This document shows positions 1-10,770 of a stretch of 64,000 bases of DNA, in pieces. Source of the DNA: Calvatia gigantea (lineage: Eukaryota > Basidiomycota > Agaricomycetes > Agaricales > Lycoperdaceae); contig JACAAK010000004.1 in NCBI GenBank assembly GCA_025093985.1, forward strand, positions 3,968,001 through 4,032,000, given 5' to 3'. Below the pieces are notes generated by a model. It saw nothing but the letters and a program-made list of their open reading frames with translations, made no database searches and was not told the DNA's origin. A program made the position numbers and the translations under genes. How positions within the stretch are numbered: position 1 is the first letter of the stretch; every line of letters begins with the position of its first letter.

Positions 1-575
1 ATGGTGAGATTGGCAACCTTAATTGTTAATGGGTACTCCAGGAAAATTGAGCTGATGCTGATCATACCTGGGCCCAGGGCATTAAGGAATATGAGTAGCA
101 CTGAGTCCATGAAGCCCAACCAGAATGAAAGTGTTGTCCTGTCTGAGGTGAAATGCTTGAGCTGGTTGAAGAAACCAGATGTCACACAAGACACAATATC
201 AGTCTCCCAAGGAACCAGACTTCCAGACATGTGATACTGCTCCATCCACTCTGCACTGAAGATATGTAGAAGGATGTCCTTGACAATGAAAATGGCAAGG
301 ATGTGCCAGAGGATGGAGATGACTGTGAAGATGGCTTTGGCTTCTACAAGGGTGATGTTTGAAGGGAGGTTGAGAGGGACTGGGTTTTGTCCTACAGCAT
401 ATGCAAGGATAATAGAGGAGGTCTCGAGGATGCTGAATGCACCTACTCGAAGAAAAAATTTGCATTTGAGACTGGAGCAAGGGGGTGCATTTTTGGGATG
501 AACATTGGTTTTGGGGTAGGAAGGTTTGCCTTGCCCTGGAGGGGGGAGAGCAATGTAGCAGGCTGGTAGGGACAT
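1..575 (-). CDS. TMX membrane glycoprotein copy 1, N-terminal part, cut by the window edge
   Basis: Reading the minus strand from the ATG at 575-573 gives 191 uninterrupted codons that run off base 1. The product matches the N-terminal third of the intact relative at 17373-19134: a proline-rich start (LPPPGQ), helix 1 near residues 45-65, helix 2 followed by the family signature HIFSAEWMEQY, and helix 3 around the FLNALGP motif. No stop or frameshift is seen. The rest lies outside the window, so an intact gene is possible but not shown. The function is unknown. It belongs to subfamily A, with copies 2 and 5, by its N-terminal sequence. Confidence 0.72.
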   Translation of the reverse strand, partial: MSLPACYIALPPPGQGKPSYPKTNVHPKNAPPCSSLKCKFFLRVGAFSILETSSIILAYAVGQNPVPLNLPSNITLVEAKAIFTVISILWHILAIFIVKDILLHIFSAEWMEQYHMSGSLVPWETDIVSCVTSGFFNQLKHFTSDRTTLSFWLGFMDSVLLIFLNALGPGMISISSIFLEYPLTIKVANLT

Positions 576-840
576 AGCAATGGGAGGTGTGGAAGCTAGT
601 TAAATCTACTACTGTTTTAATACTTATATTGTGGCTTATTTGCTGATTTTAGCTGTGATTTGTATGTTTTTGATCAGTTGGTAGGAGGAGATACCAACAG
701 TACCGGGAATGATAGCAGATGGTAGTAACTGGGACTCCTGCAACACATAAAGTTACCTTGATGTAGGCACGAAACCTGTTTTCAACAATGATTGTTATAA
801 TTTCTTCTCATCAACCTGTAACATTGACCAATAATGGCGT
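576..840. promoter_or_regulatory. Upstream region of TMX copy 1
   Basis: This region is shared with the upstream regions of TMX copies 2, 3, 5 and 6. All carry a minus-strand TATA-like element (TATAAGT, here near 627-634) about 50-60 bp before the ATG, followed by a conserved AT-rich stretch. It is probably the minus-strand promoter. No gene is seen in it. Confidence 0.45.
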
Positions 841-1470
841 ACACTCATGATTCAGGAAATTCAGACCTCAAACAACAATTCTTCCCTTGAATTCAGACCA
901 GGGTCACTTTTATTCATGCCTGCCATCCAGAGGTACTCATACTACAAGTCTTCATCACTCCATGTTTCATGTAGTACCACTGCCGGCATCCGGACTTTGC
1001 TTCAACACCATCCAGGAAGCATCCTAGACACCGGCTTGTATAACCAAAGTTTGGCCTGCCGCCTCTGGGAGTCCATGCTTTAATACAACGACACAGTTTG
1101 TTGAGTCACAATGGATATGGTATTTCGGACGTGAGTAGAAATGTGATGTAGCTTCACATTGCAAGCTCAGGTGGCCACAAGTGGAATTGCGGTGATTCCC
1201 CTCAATGATGGCAGTGTAGTCATGTGGAAGTACCCTAAAACCTGTCCATCATTTGAATGTTGGATGGATCATATATCCAGGATACCTGATGATATCGTGT
1301 CTAAAAAGATCGTCGATGCAGAATCTTGATGATGAGTATGCACTCAGCATTCCTGGGGTTAATGGCGACTTGGGCAAATCTAATGACAAGGATGGATATG
1401 TTGTAAACATCCTGGTGGCCTTTCTACTAACCGGAGTATTGACAAGTGTCACAAATAGTGCAAGTTGACA
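840..1470. repeat. Block X, copy 1 (unidentified duplicated segment)
   Basis: This degenerate segment recurs at about 6810-7420, 19540-20180, 29480-29770 and 36560-37250, always between a TMX promoter and SEC27-like sequence. The minus strand carries short open stretches in several copies (for example 20179-19964 and 37272-37075) that look like the remains of a hydrophobic protein. No copy has a convincing full reading frame, and I do not recognise it. Confidence 0.5.
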
Positions 1471-1489
1471 GAGATACTATTTTCATACA

Positions 1490-4195
1490 TTCTACAAGCA
1501 CAAGACATCCTTCGCCCACTTGCCCTCATAGTGCTATTCTGTCTATTCCTCATCCTCATCCTCCTTTTGCGAGGTTTCCTTCCATGCTTCCTCAGAAATT
1601 CTCTGGATTCACGGATGGGCCTGTGATCCCTGCTGTGAGTTTGGAATGGCCCCTTTGTACTTAGGACCAGGTGCCAGGCCTGGACTGCGTCTGGGACTTT
1701 GCTTTACGGGCATTAACAATGATAGAACATGACAAGGGAATAAGGTAGGGAACAGACCTGAGCATGCACCTGTGTATATAGCGCTCCATTGGGTGCACAA
1801 CCTGTTCGGGCGAGCAATTCTCCGAATTTTTCGGGTTCAACCAACTGGAGAAGTGCTGTGAGTACAAGGCACTGTTGCTTCCTCGACTATACATAATGCC
1901 TGTATTAGTAAATTCAAAATTTCAGGAATCTACAATGTTTCTAGCTCCTTGAATGATTGTCACTATTAACTTTTCCGTCCCAAAGACTCAACGCAATCAA
2001 CAACAAACTCCCCAGATCGCCCGCCCTGGGGGAAGCACTCTTTGGCAAGGTTAGATTGCCATAATGCCAATGCTCAGCCGCCAAGAGCTTCCCATTTGGG
2101 TTCAACTTCGTTTTCAGGGACGGGAGAGTGTGATTTTGTGTGCGGCATCGAAATCGTCTCAGGGAGCACAGGGTCAAACTTGTGGACTGGCTGATGTCAT
2201 TTGTAATCACTCATTTTTCATGATTATGGTTTAAGCCATGTCAAGTCAGAAAGCACAGACACAGAGGCTACAACATAATGCTGGCTTCCTAAATGGCACA
2301 TTTGACCCCTCCCTCATACTAGACTCCCCAGATTGCCGGTTTTGGAGAGGGTCTCCTTGGTGAGGTCCAATCGCTATGCTATTGGCGCTTAGCCACAGAG
2401 GGTTCCCGAGGTAGTTACACCTGCATTGACGAAGGTGTTGGAGTCTTTTGGGTGTTGAAGGTGAAGTTCATGATATAGTGCGTCTTGGCCCTGTTGTCTG
2501 CAAGGCGTTGGTTAGTACCTGATCAACTGTGAAGGATGAAAAGATTGCATGCCTAGATATTGCGCCAGTGTTTGTCCCAGACCCAGGTCCCGATGGTCAT
2601 ACTGCCACTACCAGTCACTACGGTGCAGGATGCACGGTGAAGTATTGGGTATAATCTGGGTGAGATTCAAAGGGGGCCACTTTTTCACGAGTGTTGTAAT
2701 TGCAGACACAGACCTGGTGGTTGTCCAAACACGCAACGAACCAGTCTTTGTGCGCGATAAATTTGACATAGCACACAGGAACTTCTGCGACCCCAAATGT
2801 TCTGATAACTGAGTCTATGTCGAGGTTAGATGTTCACGGAGCCATTGTAGAGGCCCGCAAGGAGCCAGGGCTCTTTGAGTTGGTGCTTGGGCGCTGAAAT
2901 CTTTCCAGTTGGAGTCTGATTCATTTTCGGGGATGCATAGTGTGATTTCGTGTGCAAGTTTGTGATCACCTTGGAAGAGTGTGAGGTCGAATTTGTAGTC
3001 CGGTTGGCTGCTTCCATGAACGTTCATTCTTCTGTACCTATAACCCAAGTCACTAAGTTAGAATGCGCCTGAAGCCTGAAGAGAGGTAGGAAGATAGGGA
3101 TGGAGTACCTCAACCCCCAACGAATTTTGTGACTCTGTTTAGTTGGTTTGTGGGGAGGACTCCTATTATATACAGTATCAAAATCACTGAGCGCTGAAGT
3201 ACTGAGGAGTAGCCTGGGGATTGCGAGCATGGTGGTCGACTGTCCGTTGAGCGACGGGGCAGAGAAGAGACCCAGAAGTGTAAGACAGCTGATATACTGA
3301 GATTTCATTGTGGGTACTTACTTTGTCAAGGTGCAATTTCTTGGAATATAGTTTGGCATATGACCCATGACGCGCTGTATCCATCACTCCTTTCTATCTT
3401 AATCTATATTCTCTAGGCCACTTCTGCCCTGAGGATTAGCACTATGTGTTGTATTCTAAAATACACATTTTATATTCCTGACACTACTTTCCTTTTCTGT
3501 TTCCACACAACGTAGCACAAGGACAAACTCGTCACTAGTTGCGATGGATACTGGTTCCAATACCTGAGGCCCAAGCCCTCCACTGATCTGAAACTCCACC
3601 TCCCACTGTTCTAGGATATTCCACTTACAACAGACTCAACATCCCTAATACACCTTTTGCATGAAACACAACAACCAAAAGCAGGAGATGGAAGAGAGGG
3701 ATGGGGGCTGATAGTATAGATTCCATGCTGATGAAGTGGGAAGGGTAGTTGGGAGTCATATAGATGAAGCGGTCGCCAATCCATTCACCTGTTTGAGCAT
3801 TGGGTACTGGGGGTAGGGTGTTAGTTCAACATTCAATGTTTATAGACGTAAATAATTGAAGGACACCTGCCACGAACCTCAGCGATGACTACAAAAGCCT
3901 TTTCGACACTCTCATCTATGACCTCAGTGCCTTTGCTGACTTTATCTTGGTACGCGCCCCAATCGGATTGGAGGACATAGAACGAGTCATCAGAGGTGAT
4001 TGCTATGAGCATGCCCATTGATGGCCGGCATGTCCACATTCAAACATGAGCCAAAGGGGGGAAGCTCAATGTGAAGCGACTCACATTCTTAGCATTGACA
4101 CCAACCTGTCAGGCGATCTCCCACTGACCTTACCCCAAAACATCACATACCCAAATCTCCTCACACCCAAAAGAGAACTATATTGACCGCCACCA
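1490..4195 (-). pseudogene. Scrambled SEC27 (beta'-COP) pseudogene, copy A
   Basis: The minus strand resembles pieces of the full-length SEC27 at 38301-41404, in rearranged order. Approximate pieces are exon 10 (1495-1690), exon 9 (1755-1910), exon 8 (1950-2215), exon 8 again (2235-2420), the 5' part of exon 3 (2425-2515), exon 2 (2535-2875), exon 8 a third time (2885-3045), exon 7 end (3105-3185), exon 6 (3670-3800), exon 5 (3840-4025) and exon 4 (4050-4190). Frames are broken throughout and the WD-repeat order is lost, so no functional coatomer subunit can be made. The fusion of exon 2 to exon 8 near 2878 recurs in other copies. Confidence 0.8.
3185..3330 (-). repeat. Block Y, copy 1
   Basis: This short segment follows SEC27 exon 7 remnants and is repeated near 13625-13745, 22560-22680, 25600-25700 and 26880-27005. 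The minus strand encodes a short hydrophobic stretch beginning MKSQYISCLTLLGLF in this copy. Its origin is unknown. The following bases 3330-3660 resemble 15690-16000 and 33110-33340 and carry no gene I can support. Confidence 0.4.
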
Positions 4196-4740
4196 TGCCT
4201 ACCGCAAATACGTACATTCACATATGTAGCAGAACCGGAAGATCGGCACAAAGCGAGTGGTGAGATCCATCTTCTTTCCAATCCCGATCGCCACACCAAG
4301 GCTAAATTACTTCCACAGTTCATCATTACCAACGTCACCAATGCCTTCACTATCATGATCCCCTTCTGAGGTATTCTCAGGATCTGGACAAACAAAATCA
4401 GGTCAGCTTCGACCTCTCCACACACAAAACCTCATACTCCAATGCAAGAAATTACCAGCTTCCACAATTCCTGGGATTTCTCGACCTACAGTGTCATACT
4501 CCCCGTCTTCCAAGCCGCCTACCACGCCTTGTCCCAAACCACGATGGTGGAACTCATGCCTCTTGGCCATGACACCACACTCTTCAGCTTGTTCGGTCTG
4601 CCGAATTGAGCATTGAGTAGGACTAGGATCAATGCCATTCAGGCTATCATTGGTCATAGTGGGAGTAATTGGATGGGGTTTTCATTCTTGTCTGCAGTGT
4701 GTGCTTATCCGAGCCCAGTGCCACCTTGGACAGTTAAATA
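4195..4740 (+). pseudogene. ATG22-like transporter 3' fragment, copy A
   Basis: The plus strand encodes broken pieces of the C-terminal half of an Atg22-like protein, the fungal vacuolar amino-acid effluxer of the major facilitator superfamily. Recognisable pieces are a helix with PQFIITN and MIPF, the intron-flanked NSWDF region, FQAAYHALSQTTM, the FSLFGLS signature and GHSGSNWMGFSFL. Stops and frameshifts interrupt it, and the N-terminal half is absent. It begins directly against antisense SEC27 exon 4, a junction shared by other copies. Assignment to Atg22 rests on motif recognition from memory. Confidence 0.6.
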
Positions 4741-5028
4741 TCAGCTTTTCTAGGCACCTTGTTTCGAATTTGTAGGTGCCAATGCACTAAGAATAGCTGA
4801 TTTACCAGTTTTGGATGTCACGTACTACTTGGGTGTTGGAGGGACACATGACTCAGATGGGGTTCCTGGGGTGGGGGGTGGCGACTCTTTGTGAGTGCCG
4901 CACTCACTTTCTGGGTATCGGGCATGGGGTATGAGGGGATACGAATATGATACCACTGTGCACAGGAGTGTTCGTGTCTACATCTACTACAATATTCACG
5001 GCCGGGATAAATTCTGCAACATGGCTAA
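4741..5028. repeat. Spacer between ATG22 fragment and TMX, subfamily A type
   Basis: This sequence recurs at about 23045-23380 and, in its last part, at 27420-27583. It contains a GGCACC-rich stretch and the TMX 3' flank (GGGTATCGGGCATGGGGTA near 4915). No gene is visible. It probably includes the 3' untranslated region of the downstream TMX gene. Confidence 0.5.
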
Positions 5029-6575
5029 TTAATCTACCTTTAACGTCTTAAAGACATTTTCCAGATCAAACATCTGGAGCCGATTGACTCTTACCCCTGC
5101 TATGAGAAATCCTAACAAAACCATCAGGGTACAAACAATAACTAGCAGGGCAATTCCAAATGGTCTGCTTCCAGTCAGGGCTAACTGCTGTGCCTCTACC
5201 GTCCTATTGGTATCAATTGTCTCATCCGACGGTGATATGGGGTGGTCTATATCTACCTCTGGCCTGTATCCACTGAGATAAGCTTTGGCGGATGATAGCA
5301 GTAAATGGTTCATATTTTGATTGATTTGGTCGAGTGGCAGAGGTTTGGTGGAAGTAGTAGCAGGGTCATCGTCCATTGGAGCTTGAGAAAGAACACATGT
5401 GCCATGTTGCTGATCACCAGGTCGTCGACACTAGAAAAGGACATTGACAGGAGAAGGTGGCCATTTGACAGGGTCACAGTAGCAGGGGCCAAATGCATCT
5501 GAGGATTGCAAACCAATGCAGAGACGAGACATGGCACTGTGTCGTTTCCAAGAGTGAAATTCGAATTTGAAGATGGAATGAAATTCATTGGAATATCTCC
5601 AAGGTCAAGCATAGGACCTCGGCAAGTAGAAAACACACCGAATCACTCACTGCTAGTATCAGCCCTTATAAAATTAGGAACATCAACTTTGGGACTTATT
5701 ATCCAGACACTACTGTCGATGGTCCACCTAAACAATGTCTTCTCAACCATTGGCTGTTTCCAGGAACAGCTAAAATTGTAGGTGATGACATCACTGTCAT
5801 ACTTGACTGTCCCATTGGTTGATAATAGGGTAAGTGATGGCCAAGCACGTTTTCCTCGGATCGGAAACCATAAGTCGTATTCTCGAGGAGTTCAATTTTA
5901 ACAATGGTATCAGCATGATCAATTCCCAACCGATTGCTGAGTTCACCGCCACCGATTAACAACCCATTGCGGGAGGTCGTACTAAAAAGTGGTTTGGTCA
6001 TGGTGAGATTCGCAATCTTGATTGTCAATGGGTACTCCAGGAAAATTGAGCTGACGCTGATCGCACTTGGGCCCAGGGCATTAAGGAATATGAGTAGTAC
6101 TGAGCCCACGAAACCCAACTGGAACTGGAGCGTAACCTTGCTCGAGATGAAATGCTTGAGCTGGTCGAAGAAACCAGATGTCATGCATGAAACAACGTCA
6201 GCCTCCCCCCGAACCAGACTCCCAGACATGCGATATTGTTCCATCCACTCTGCACTGAATATATGGAGGAGGACATACTTGGCAATAAAAATTGCAAGGG
6301 CATGCCAGAAGATAAAGATGACTGAAGGCACCTTTGGCTTCTGTGAGGGTGATATTCGGAGGAAGGTTGAGAGGGACTGGGTTTTGTCCTACAGCATATG
6401 CGAGGATAATAAAGGAGGTCTTGAGGATACTGAATGTGCATATTCAGAGAAAAAATTTGCGTTTGAGGTTGGAGGAAGAGGGTGCATTTTTAGGATGAAC
6501 ACTGGTTCTGGGATAGGAGGGTTTGTCTTGTCCTGGAGGGGGTAGAGCAATGTAGCTGAAAGATGGTAGGGACAT
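5029..6575 (-). pseudogene. TMX membrane glycoprotein copy 2, frameshifted
   Basis: The whole TMX gene is present on the minus strand, from ATG at 6575 to a stop near 5029, including the intron region near 5640-5700. The frame is broken: an in-frame TGA near helix 1 (about 6449), a two-base loss after the EAKGAF motif (about 6330), a shift at the ENVL motif (about 5850), and a shift in exon 2 (about 5376-5310). The four predicted helices and the conserved C-terminal helix (residues around SRPFGIALLVIV) are still readable in pieces. Decay appears recent, because amino-acid similarity to copy 3 is high between the breaks. Confidence 0.8.
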
Positions 6576-6809
6576 ATCAACGAGAGGTGTGGGGGACAGT
6601 TAAATCTACTATTGTTTTGACACTTATATTGCGACTTATCTGCTAATTTTAGCTGTGATTTGTACTATGTTTCTGATCTGTAGGTAACTGGGACTCCTAC
6701 GACCCATAAAGTTGCCTTGATGCGCGCACGAAACCTGTTGTTCACATTCAACAATGCTTGTTACAATTTCTTCTCATCAACCCGCAACGTTGACCAATAA
6801 TGGTGTACA

Positions 6810-7420
6810 TCCATGACTCAGGAAATTCAGACCTCAAACAACAACCCCTCCCTTGAACCCAGACCAAGACTACCAGAATTACTTCATTCATGCCTGCCGC
6901 CCAGAGGCGCTCATACTACGAGCCTTCATTACCCCGCATTTCATGTAATACCACTGCCACATCCGGACGTTGCTTCAACACCATCCAGGGAGCGCCCTAG
7001 GCACTAGTTCAGATAATTGAGGTTTAGCCCGTCACCTCCAGGAGCCCTTCCCTTGATGCAATGACACAGTTTGTTAATCCACGATGGATATGGTATTTTG
7101 GACATGAGTAGAAATGTGATGTAGCTCCAGGTTGCGGGCTCAGATGGCAGGAAGTGGAATTGCGGTGATTCTCCTCAACGATGGCGACACCCAGTCATGT
7201 GGAAGTACTCTGAAATTTGTCCATCATTTCAATCATATATCCAGGATACCCAATAATATCATTCCTAAAAAGATCATTGATGCGGAATCTTGATGATGGG
7301 CATGCGCTCAGATTCTCGGGCTTCATGGTAACTCGGGCAAATCTGATGACAAGGATGGGTGTGTTGTAAACATCCCGGTGATCTTTCTGCTAACTGGAGC
7401 ACTGACAAATGCAGTCAACA
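6810..7420. repeat. Block X, copy 2
   Basis: This is a second copy of the unidentified segment seen at 840-1470, in the same position relative to the TMX promoter and SEC27-like sequence. Only short open stretches remain, and no function is assignable. Bases 6576-6810 resemble the TMX upstream region with its TATA-like element near 6618. Confidence 0.5.
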
Positions 7421-7429
7421 AAGATACTA

Positions 7430-9245
7430 TTTTCGTACATTCAACAAGCACAAGACATCCTTGGCTCGCTCACCCTCAAAGTGCTATCCTGCCCATTTCT
7501 CATCCTCATCCTCATCCTCCTTTTGCGATGTTTCCTCCCATGCTTCCTCAAAACAATTCTGGATTCACGAATGAACCTGTAATCCATACCATGAGTTTGG
7601 AACAGCTTTGTTCAGAAGATCGGGTGCCAGGTCTGGACTGCGTCTGGGAATTCGCTTTATAGGCATTAACGATGATAGGGCGCGACAAGAGAACAAGGCA
7701 GACAGTGCTCCTTAGGGTACACAGCCTGTTTGGGCAAGCAAATCTACACATTCTTCGGGTTCGACCAACCAGAGAAGGGCTGCGAATGCAAGCTGTTATT
7801 CCGCCCTTCTTCAACTACATGCAACACCTGTATTAGTACATTCAAACTTCCAGAATCGACAATGTTTTTGCTGCACACACTAGCTTCTTGAATGATTATC
7901 ACCATCGACACTTCATCCCAAAAACTCAATGTGGTCATTAACAGACTCCCAAAATTGCCTGCCCCAGGGAAACACTCCTCGACAGATTTAGATCGCTATA
8001 CTGTCGATGCTGGTCCGCCGAGAGTTTTCCATTTGGGTTCAGCATTGTTTTCGGGGGACGGAAGAGCACAATTTTGTGTGGGGCGTCGAAATTGTCTTGG
8101 GGAGTGCAAGATCAAACTTGTGGTTTGGCTGATTATTGTCGTAATCACTAGTTCTTTTATAATTATGGTTCAATTCAAAAACACATAAATGGAGGCAATA
8201 ACACACACTGGCTTCTTGAATAACATACTCAACACCTCCCCGATCTCTTATACTAGACTCCCCAGATCACCGGCTCTGTAAAAGGTATCCTTGGCGAGGT
8301 CAAATCGCCATTCCGTTGATGCTCGTCCACGGAAAAGGTTCACATTTAAACTTGGCTTCGTCTTCAGGAACGGAGAGTGCGATATCGTGTGGAGTGTTGG
8401 TCAAGCCCGTACTGGCTTGACACCTAGTAATTGGATACCCACTCTGCCTCTCCCTTGAAGTTGCTAAAATTAAGACTCTTGCCTCTTGTTCTCGCGTCGT
8501 CTCGCAGTCTCTTGTCTTTCTTTCCTGGACTCTTTCTTGATGACATATTTGATGTCATCACTCTCGCCCCTCATTCTCTTGTGTTCCTGGCATCTGTCTC
8601 TCTTTTCCTGGACCCGGTTTCGAAGCCTCGTGACTGACGGACACAGTCACACCTTATTTTTGTTGAACTGCCGCCTTATCTCTTCAGGGGAGTGATAGGA
8701 GGAGTTCTGTTACCGCATGGAGGTCCCCACTGACAGCCGTAGTTTGGCAATCTGTGACTGTGAATGTGGGAGAGTGTAGGGTAAGGTTTTGAGGCTCTTG
8801 TTGGCGAGGGAGAAGTGGTTGTGGAGCTTGGGGAGGGGCACAAGCGTTTAAAGGGAGAATGTCAAATGTTAAGGAAGGTAAAACGGAGGGATGGGATGAG
8901 TCCTGGGCCGGGGAACTGAATACAGAGTACTGAGGATAGGTGTAAGTTCAATGCGTTTATGAACGTGGATAGTTCAGCCCCTTCAACGATTTTCCTTCGA
9001 TACACAGTCCGATCAAAGCGGCAGACATAGAGTGAGTTGTCCATGTCGGAGACGATTGCGACAACCGTGCTTGTTATTGACGAAGCCACCTACATCTGAA
9101 AATCAGCCAAAGAGGAGAAAACTCAATGTGAAGCAACTCACGTTCTTAGGGCCAACAATCTCTCTGCTGTCCCGATCCCGAAATACCCCATCCATATACC
9201 AGGCCCTGCTCGCACCCAAAGGAGGTCCACCATGCAATACATTAA
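7430..9245 (-). pseudogene. SEC27 (beta'-COP) pseudogene, copy B, interrupted by an LTR
   Basis: Minus-strand pieces of SEC27 in order are exon 10 (7440-7640), exon 9 (7690-7830), exon 8 (7890-8150), a second exon 8 (8195-8395), exon 7 (8698-8845), exons 6 and 5 (8920-9090) and the 3' end of exon 4 (9120-9245). A retrotransposon LTR piece occupies 8395-8697, between exon 8 and exon 7, with loss of the intervening sequence. Stops and shifts are frequent. Exons 1-3 are absent. Confidence 0.75.
8395..8697 (+). mobile_element. LTR retrotransposon, solo/partial LTR in plus orientation
   Basis: The segment starts TGTTGGTCAAGCC and contains a hairpin (TCAAGCC/GGCTTGA), then CACCTAGTAATTGG. It matches the reverse complement of 14400-14815 over its full length. 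SEC27-like sequence flanks both sides, so the element is an insertion. The 5' TG end is visible, but the 3' end of the LTR is missing, so this is a truncated solo LTR. Internal coding genes of the element are not present. A Gypsy-type origin is likely but unproved. Confidence 0.7.
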
Positions 9246-9625
9246 ATACTATCATGTCCACTGCGAGCACGTTTGCATTTTGGTATGTTCAGAGGTATTG
9301 GAAGATTGGGACAAAGCGAACGGTGAGATCCACCTTCCATATGATCACCACAAGAAGACCTTCTTCTGCAGTTCGTCATCACCAATGTCTTCATGTTCTT
9401 GATACCCTCCTGGGATGCGCTGTATCTAGACAAACAAAATCGGGTAAGTCTCAACCCCCTCACACGAAAATCCCACTCACAAATTCATGACTACCAGATC
9501 CCACAATGCCTGTGAATCCTAGACCTGTAACGTCAATTTCAACCTCCCCAGAGTACCCAACTGCGCGTTCTCACAAATCGCGACAGCAGAGCTCATACCT
9601 CTAGATTACAACAACAAAGGGCCTC
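9245..9625 (+). pseudogene. ATG22-like transporter 3' fragment, copy B1
   Basis: The plus strand carries Atg22-like remnants (an FVITNVF-like helix, the WEFW-like intron border region, and an AELIPLDYN remnant of the AELTPPGYD motif) with multiple stops. It lies directly against antisense SEC27 exon 4, as in the other copies. It ends abruptly near 9625, where SEC27-like exon 5 sequence begins again. Confidence 0.5.
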
Positions 9626-9639
9626 AATCGGTCCTCAAC

Positions 9640-9985
9640 TTTGCTTCCTCGAGTCCTCCCACTCTGGAAAATTCCACTCATAGTAAGTTTGATGAACAAT
9701 TTTGAAATCCTCTTCGACATGTTCATTGGTGACCACGGCACCCCCATCGATTTTATTTTGGGGTGGTCCCAATCGGACTGGAGGACATGGAAAGGGTCGT
9801 CAAGGGCAATTGCTACGAGCACAGATGTTGTTGACTGGGATACCTGCACTTGGAGTCTTGGACATCAGCGAGGCACAGCCAAGCCCAATGTGAAACGACT
9901 CACATTCTTAGCACCGGTATTAACCCGTCGGACAATCTCTCCATTGTCCTAATCCTAAATATCACAGGCCTGCTGTGCAACATAT
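9640..9985 (-). pseudogene. SEC27 exon 5-exon 4 fragment, copy C
   Basis: Antisense SEC27 exon 5 (about 9675-9840) and the 3' end of exon 4 (about 9885-9985) are followed again by ATG22-like sequence. This is a local duplicate of the preceding SEC27-ATG22 composite, since the same order and the same junction occur twice within 1.2 kb. Confidence 0.6.
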
Positions 9986-10385
9986 TAACCGTCATCACAT
10001 CTATCACAAGTGTGTTCAAATTATGGTATATTCGGGGGTGTTGAATGACCAGCACGAAGCGAATGGTGGGATCCATTTTTCTGTACAACCCCGACCACAC
10101 GAAAAACTGACATCCGCAGTTTGTCATCGCCAATGTCTTCGCGTGTCACACCCTCCTCTAGGTCTCGGTAAACAGAGCTTGGTGGGCCTCAACTGCTTTT
10201 TCTCATGTAAAAATACCCCACACACCAAAACACGAAATCACCAGCCTACACAATGCCTGAGAATTGTGGACTAACATCGTCGTATTCGGCCTCTTCCAAA
10301 CATTCTACCGCACCATGATCGCCGGACTCACGCCCCCCAGCTACGACAGCATGTGCCTCGGTCAGTTTGGCCTTTCAAACAAGAT
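9985..10385 (+). pseudogene. ATG22-like transporter 3' fragment, copy B2
   Basis: The plus strand gives interrupted Atg22-like peptides, including VVFGLFQTFYRTM, AGLTPPSYD and FGLSNK. It stops near 10385, where sequence resembling the end of block X begins. Frameshifts and stops exclude function. Confidence 0.6.
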
Positions 10386-10770
10386 CCTATTTTCCAAAGT
10401 ACAATTGAGGGGTGGCCATCCAGTTGTTGTGTCCTAGTCTGCAAGGTTGCCGTGAGGATGAGACTTATCTGATGTTTCATTGCCTCACGGATTCCGGGCA
10501 TCTGACATACTGTTACACGCGTTCACCCAGAAGTTCATCACTGCAGAGGTGATACAGAAGGCAATTTGCTGATATTCATCACAGCCTCCCAGATCTTTTG
10601 GCATCAAGTGCGGGAACAATGTGATAAGAAAGTTGAGGGGGCAGTGATTGTTTTATTGGCCATCTATCTTCTATCAGATCTAGGATCAACAAATGTCGGT
10701 ATTAGAAGAAACAAACGATCCTATTTTGCAAAGTACAAAATGAATTGATCCACCATTACATGAGGTAGTT
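10386..10770. other. Gap region between ATG22 fragment and SEC27 copy D
   Basis: Parts resemble 20130-20300 and 23690-23890, which are the 3' flanks of SEC27 copies. A short open stretch around 10440-10530 has scattered cysteines, but no family could be assigned. No gene is supported. Confidence 0.35.

Noticed and set aside
5934..6545. 203-codon plus-strand open frame over TMX copy 2
   Set aside because: It is the complement of the membrane protein coding sequence. The same antisense frame recurs over the other TMX copies (for example 35684-36325) with no motif of its own.
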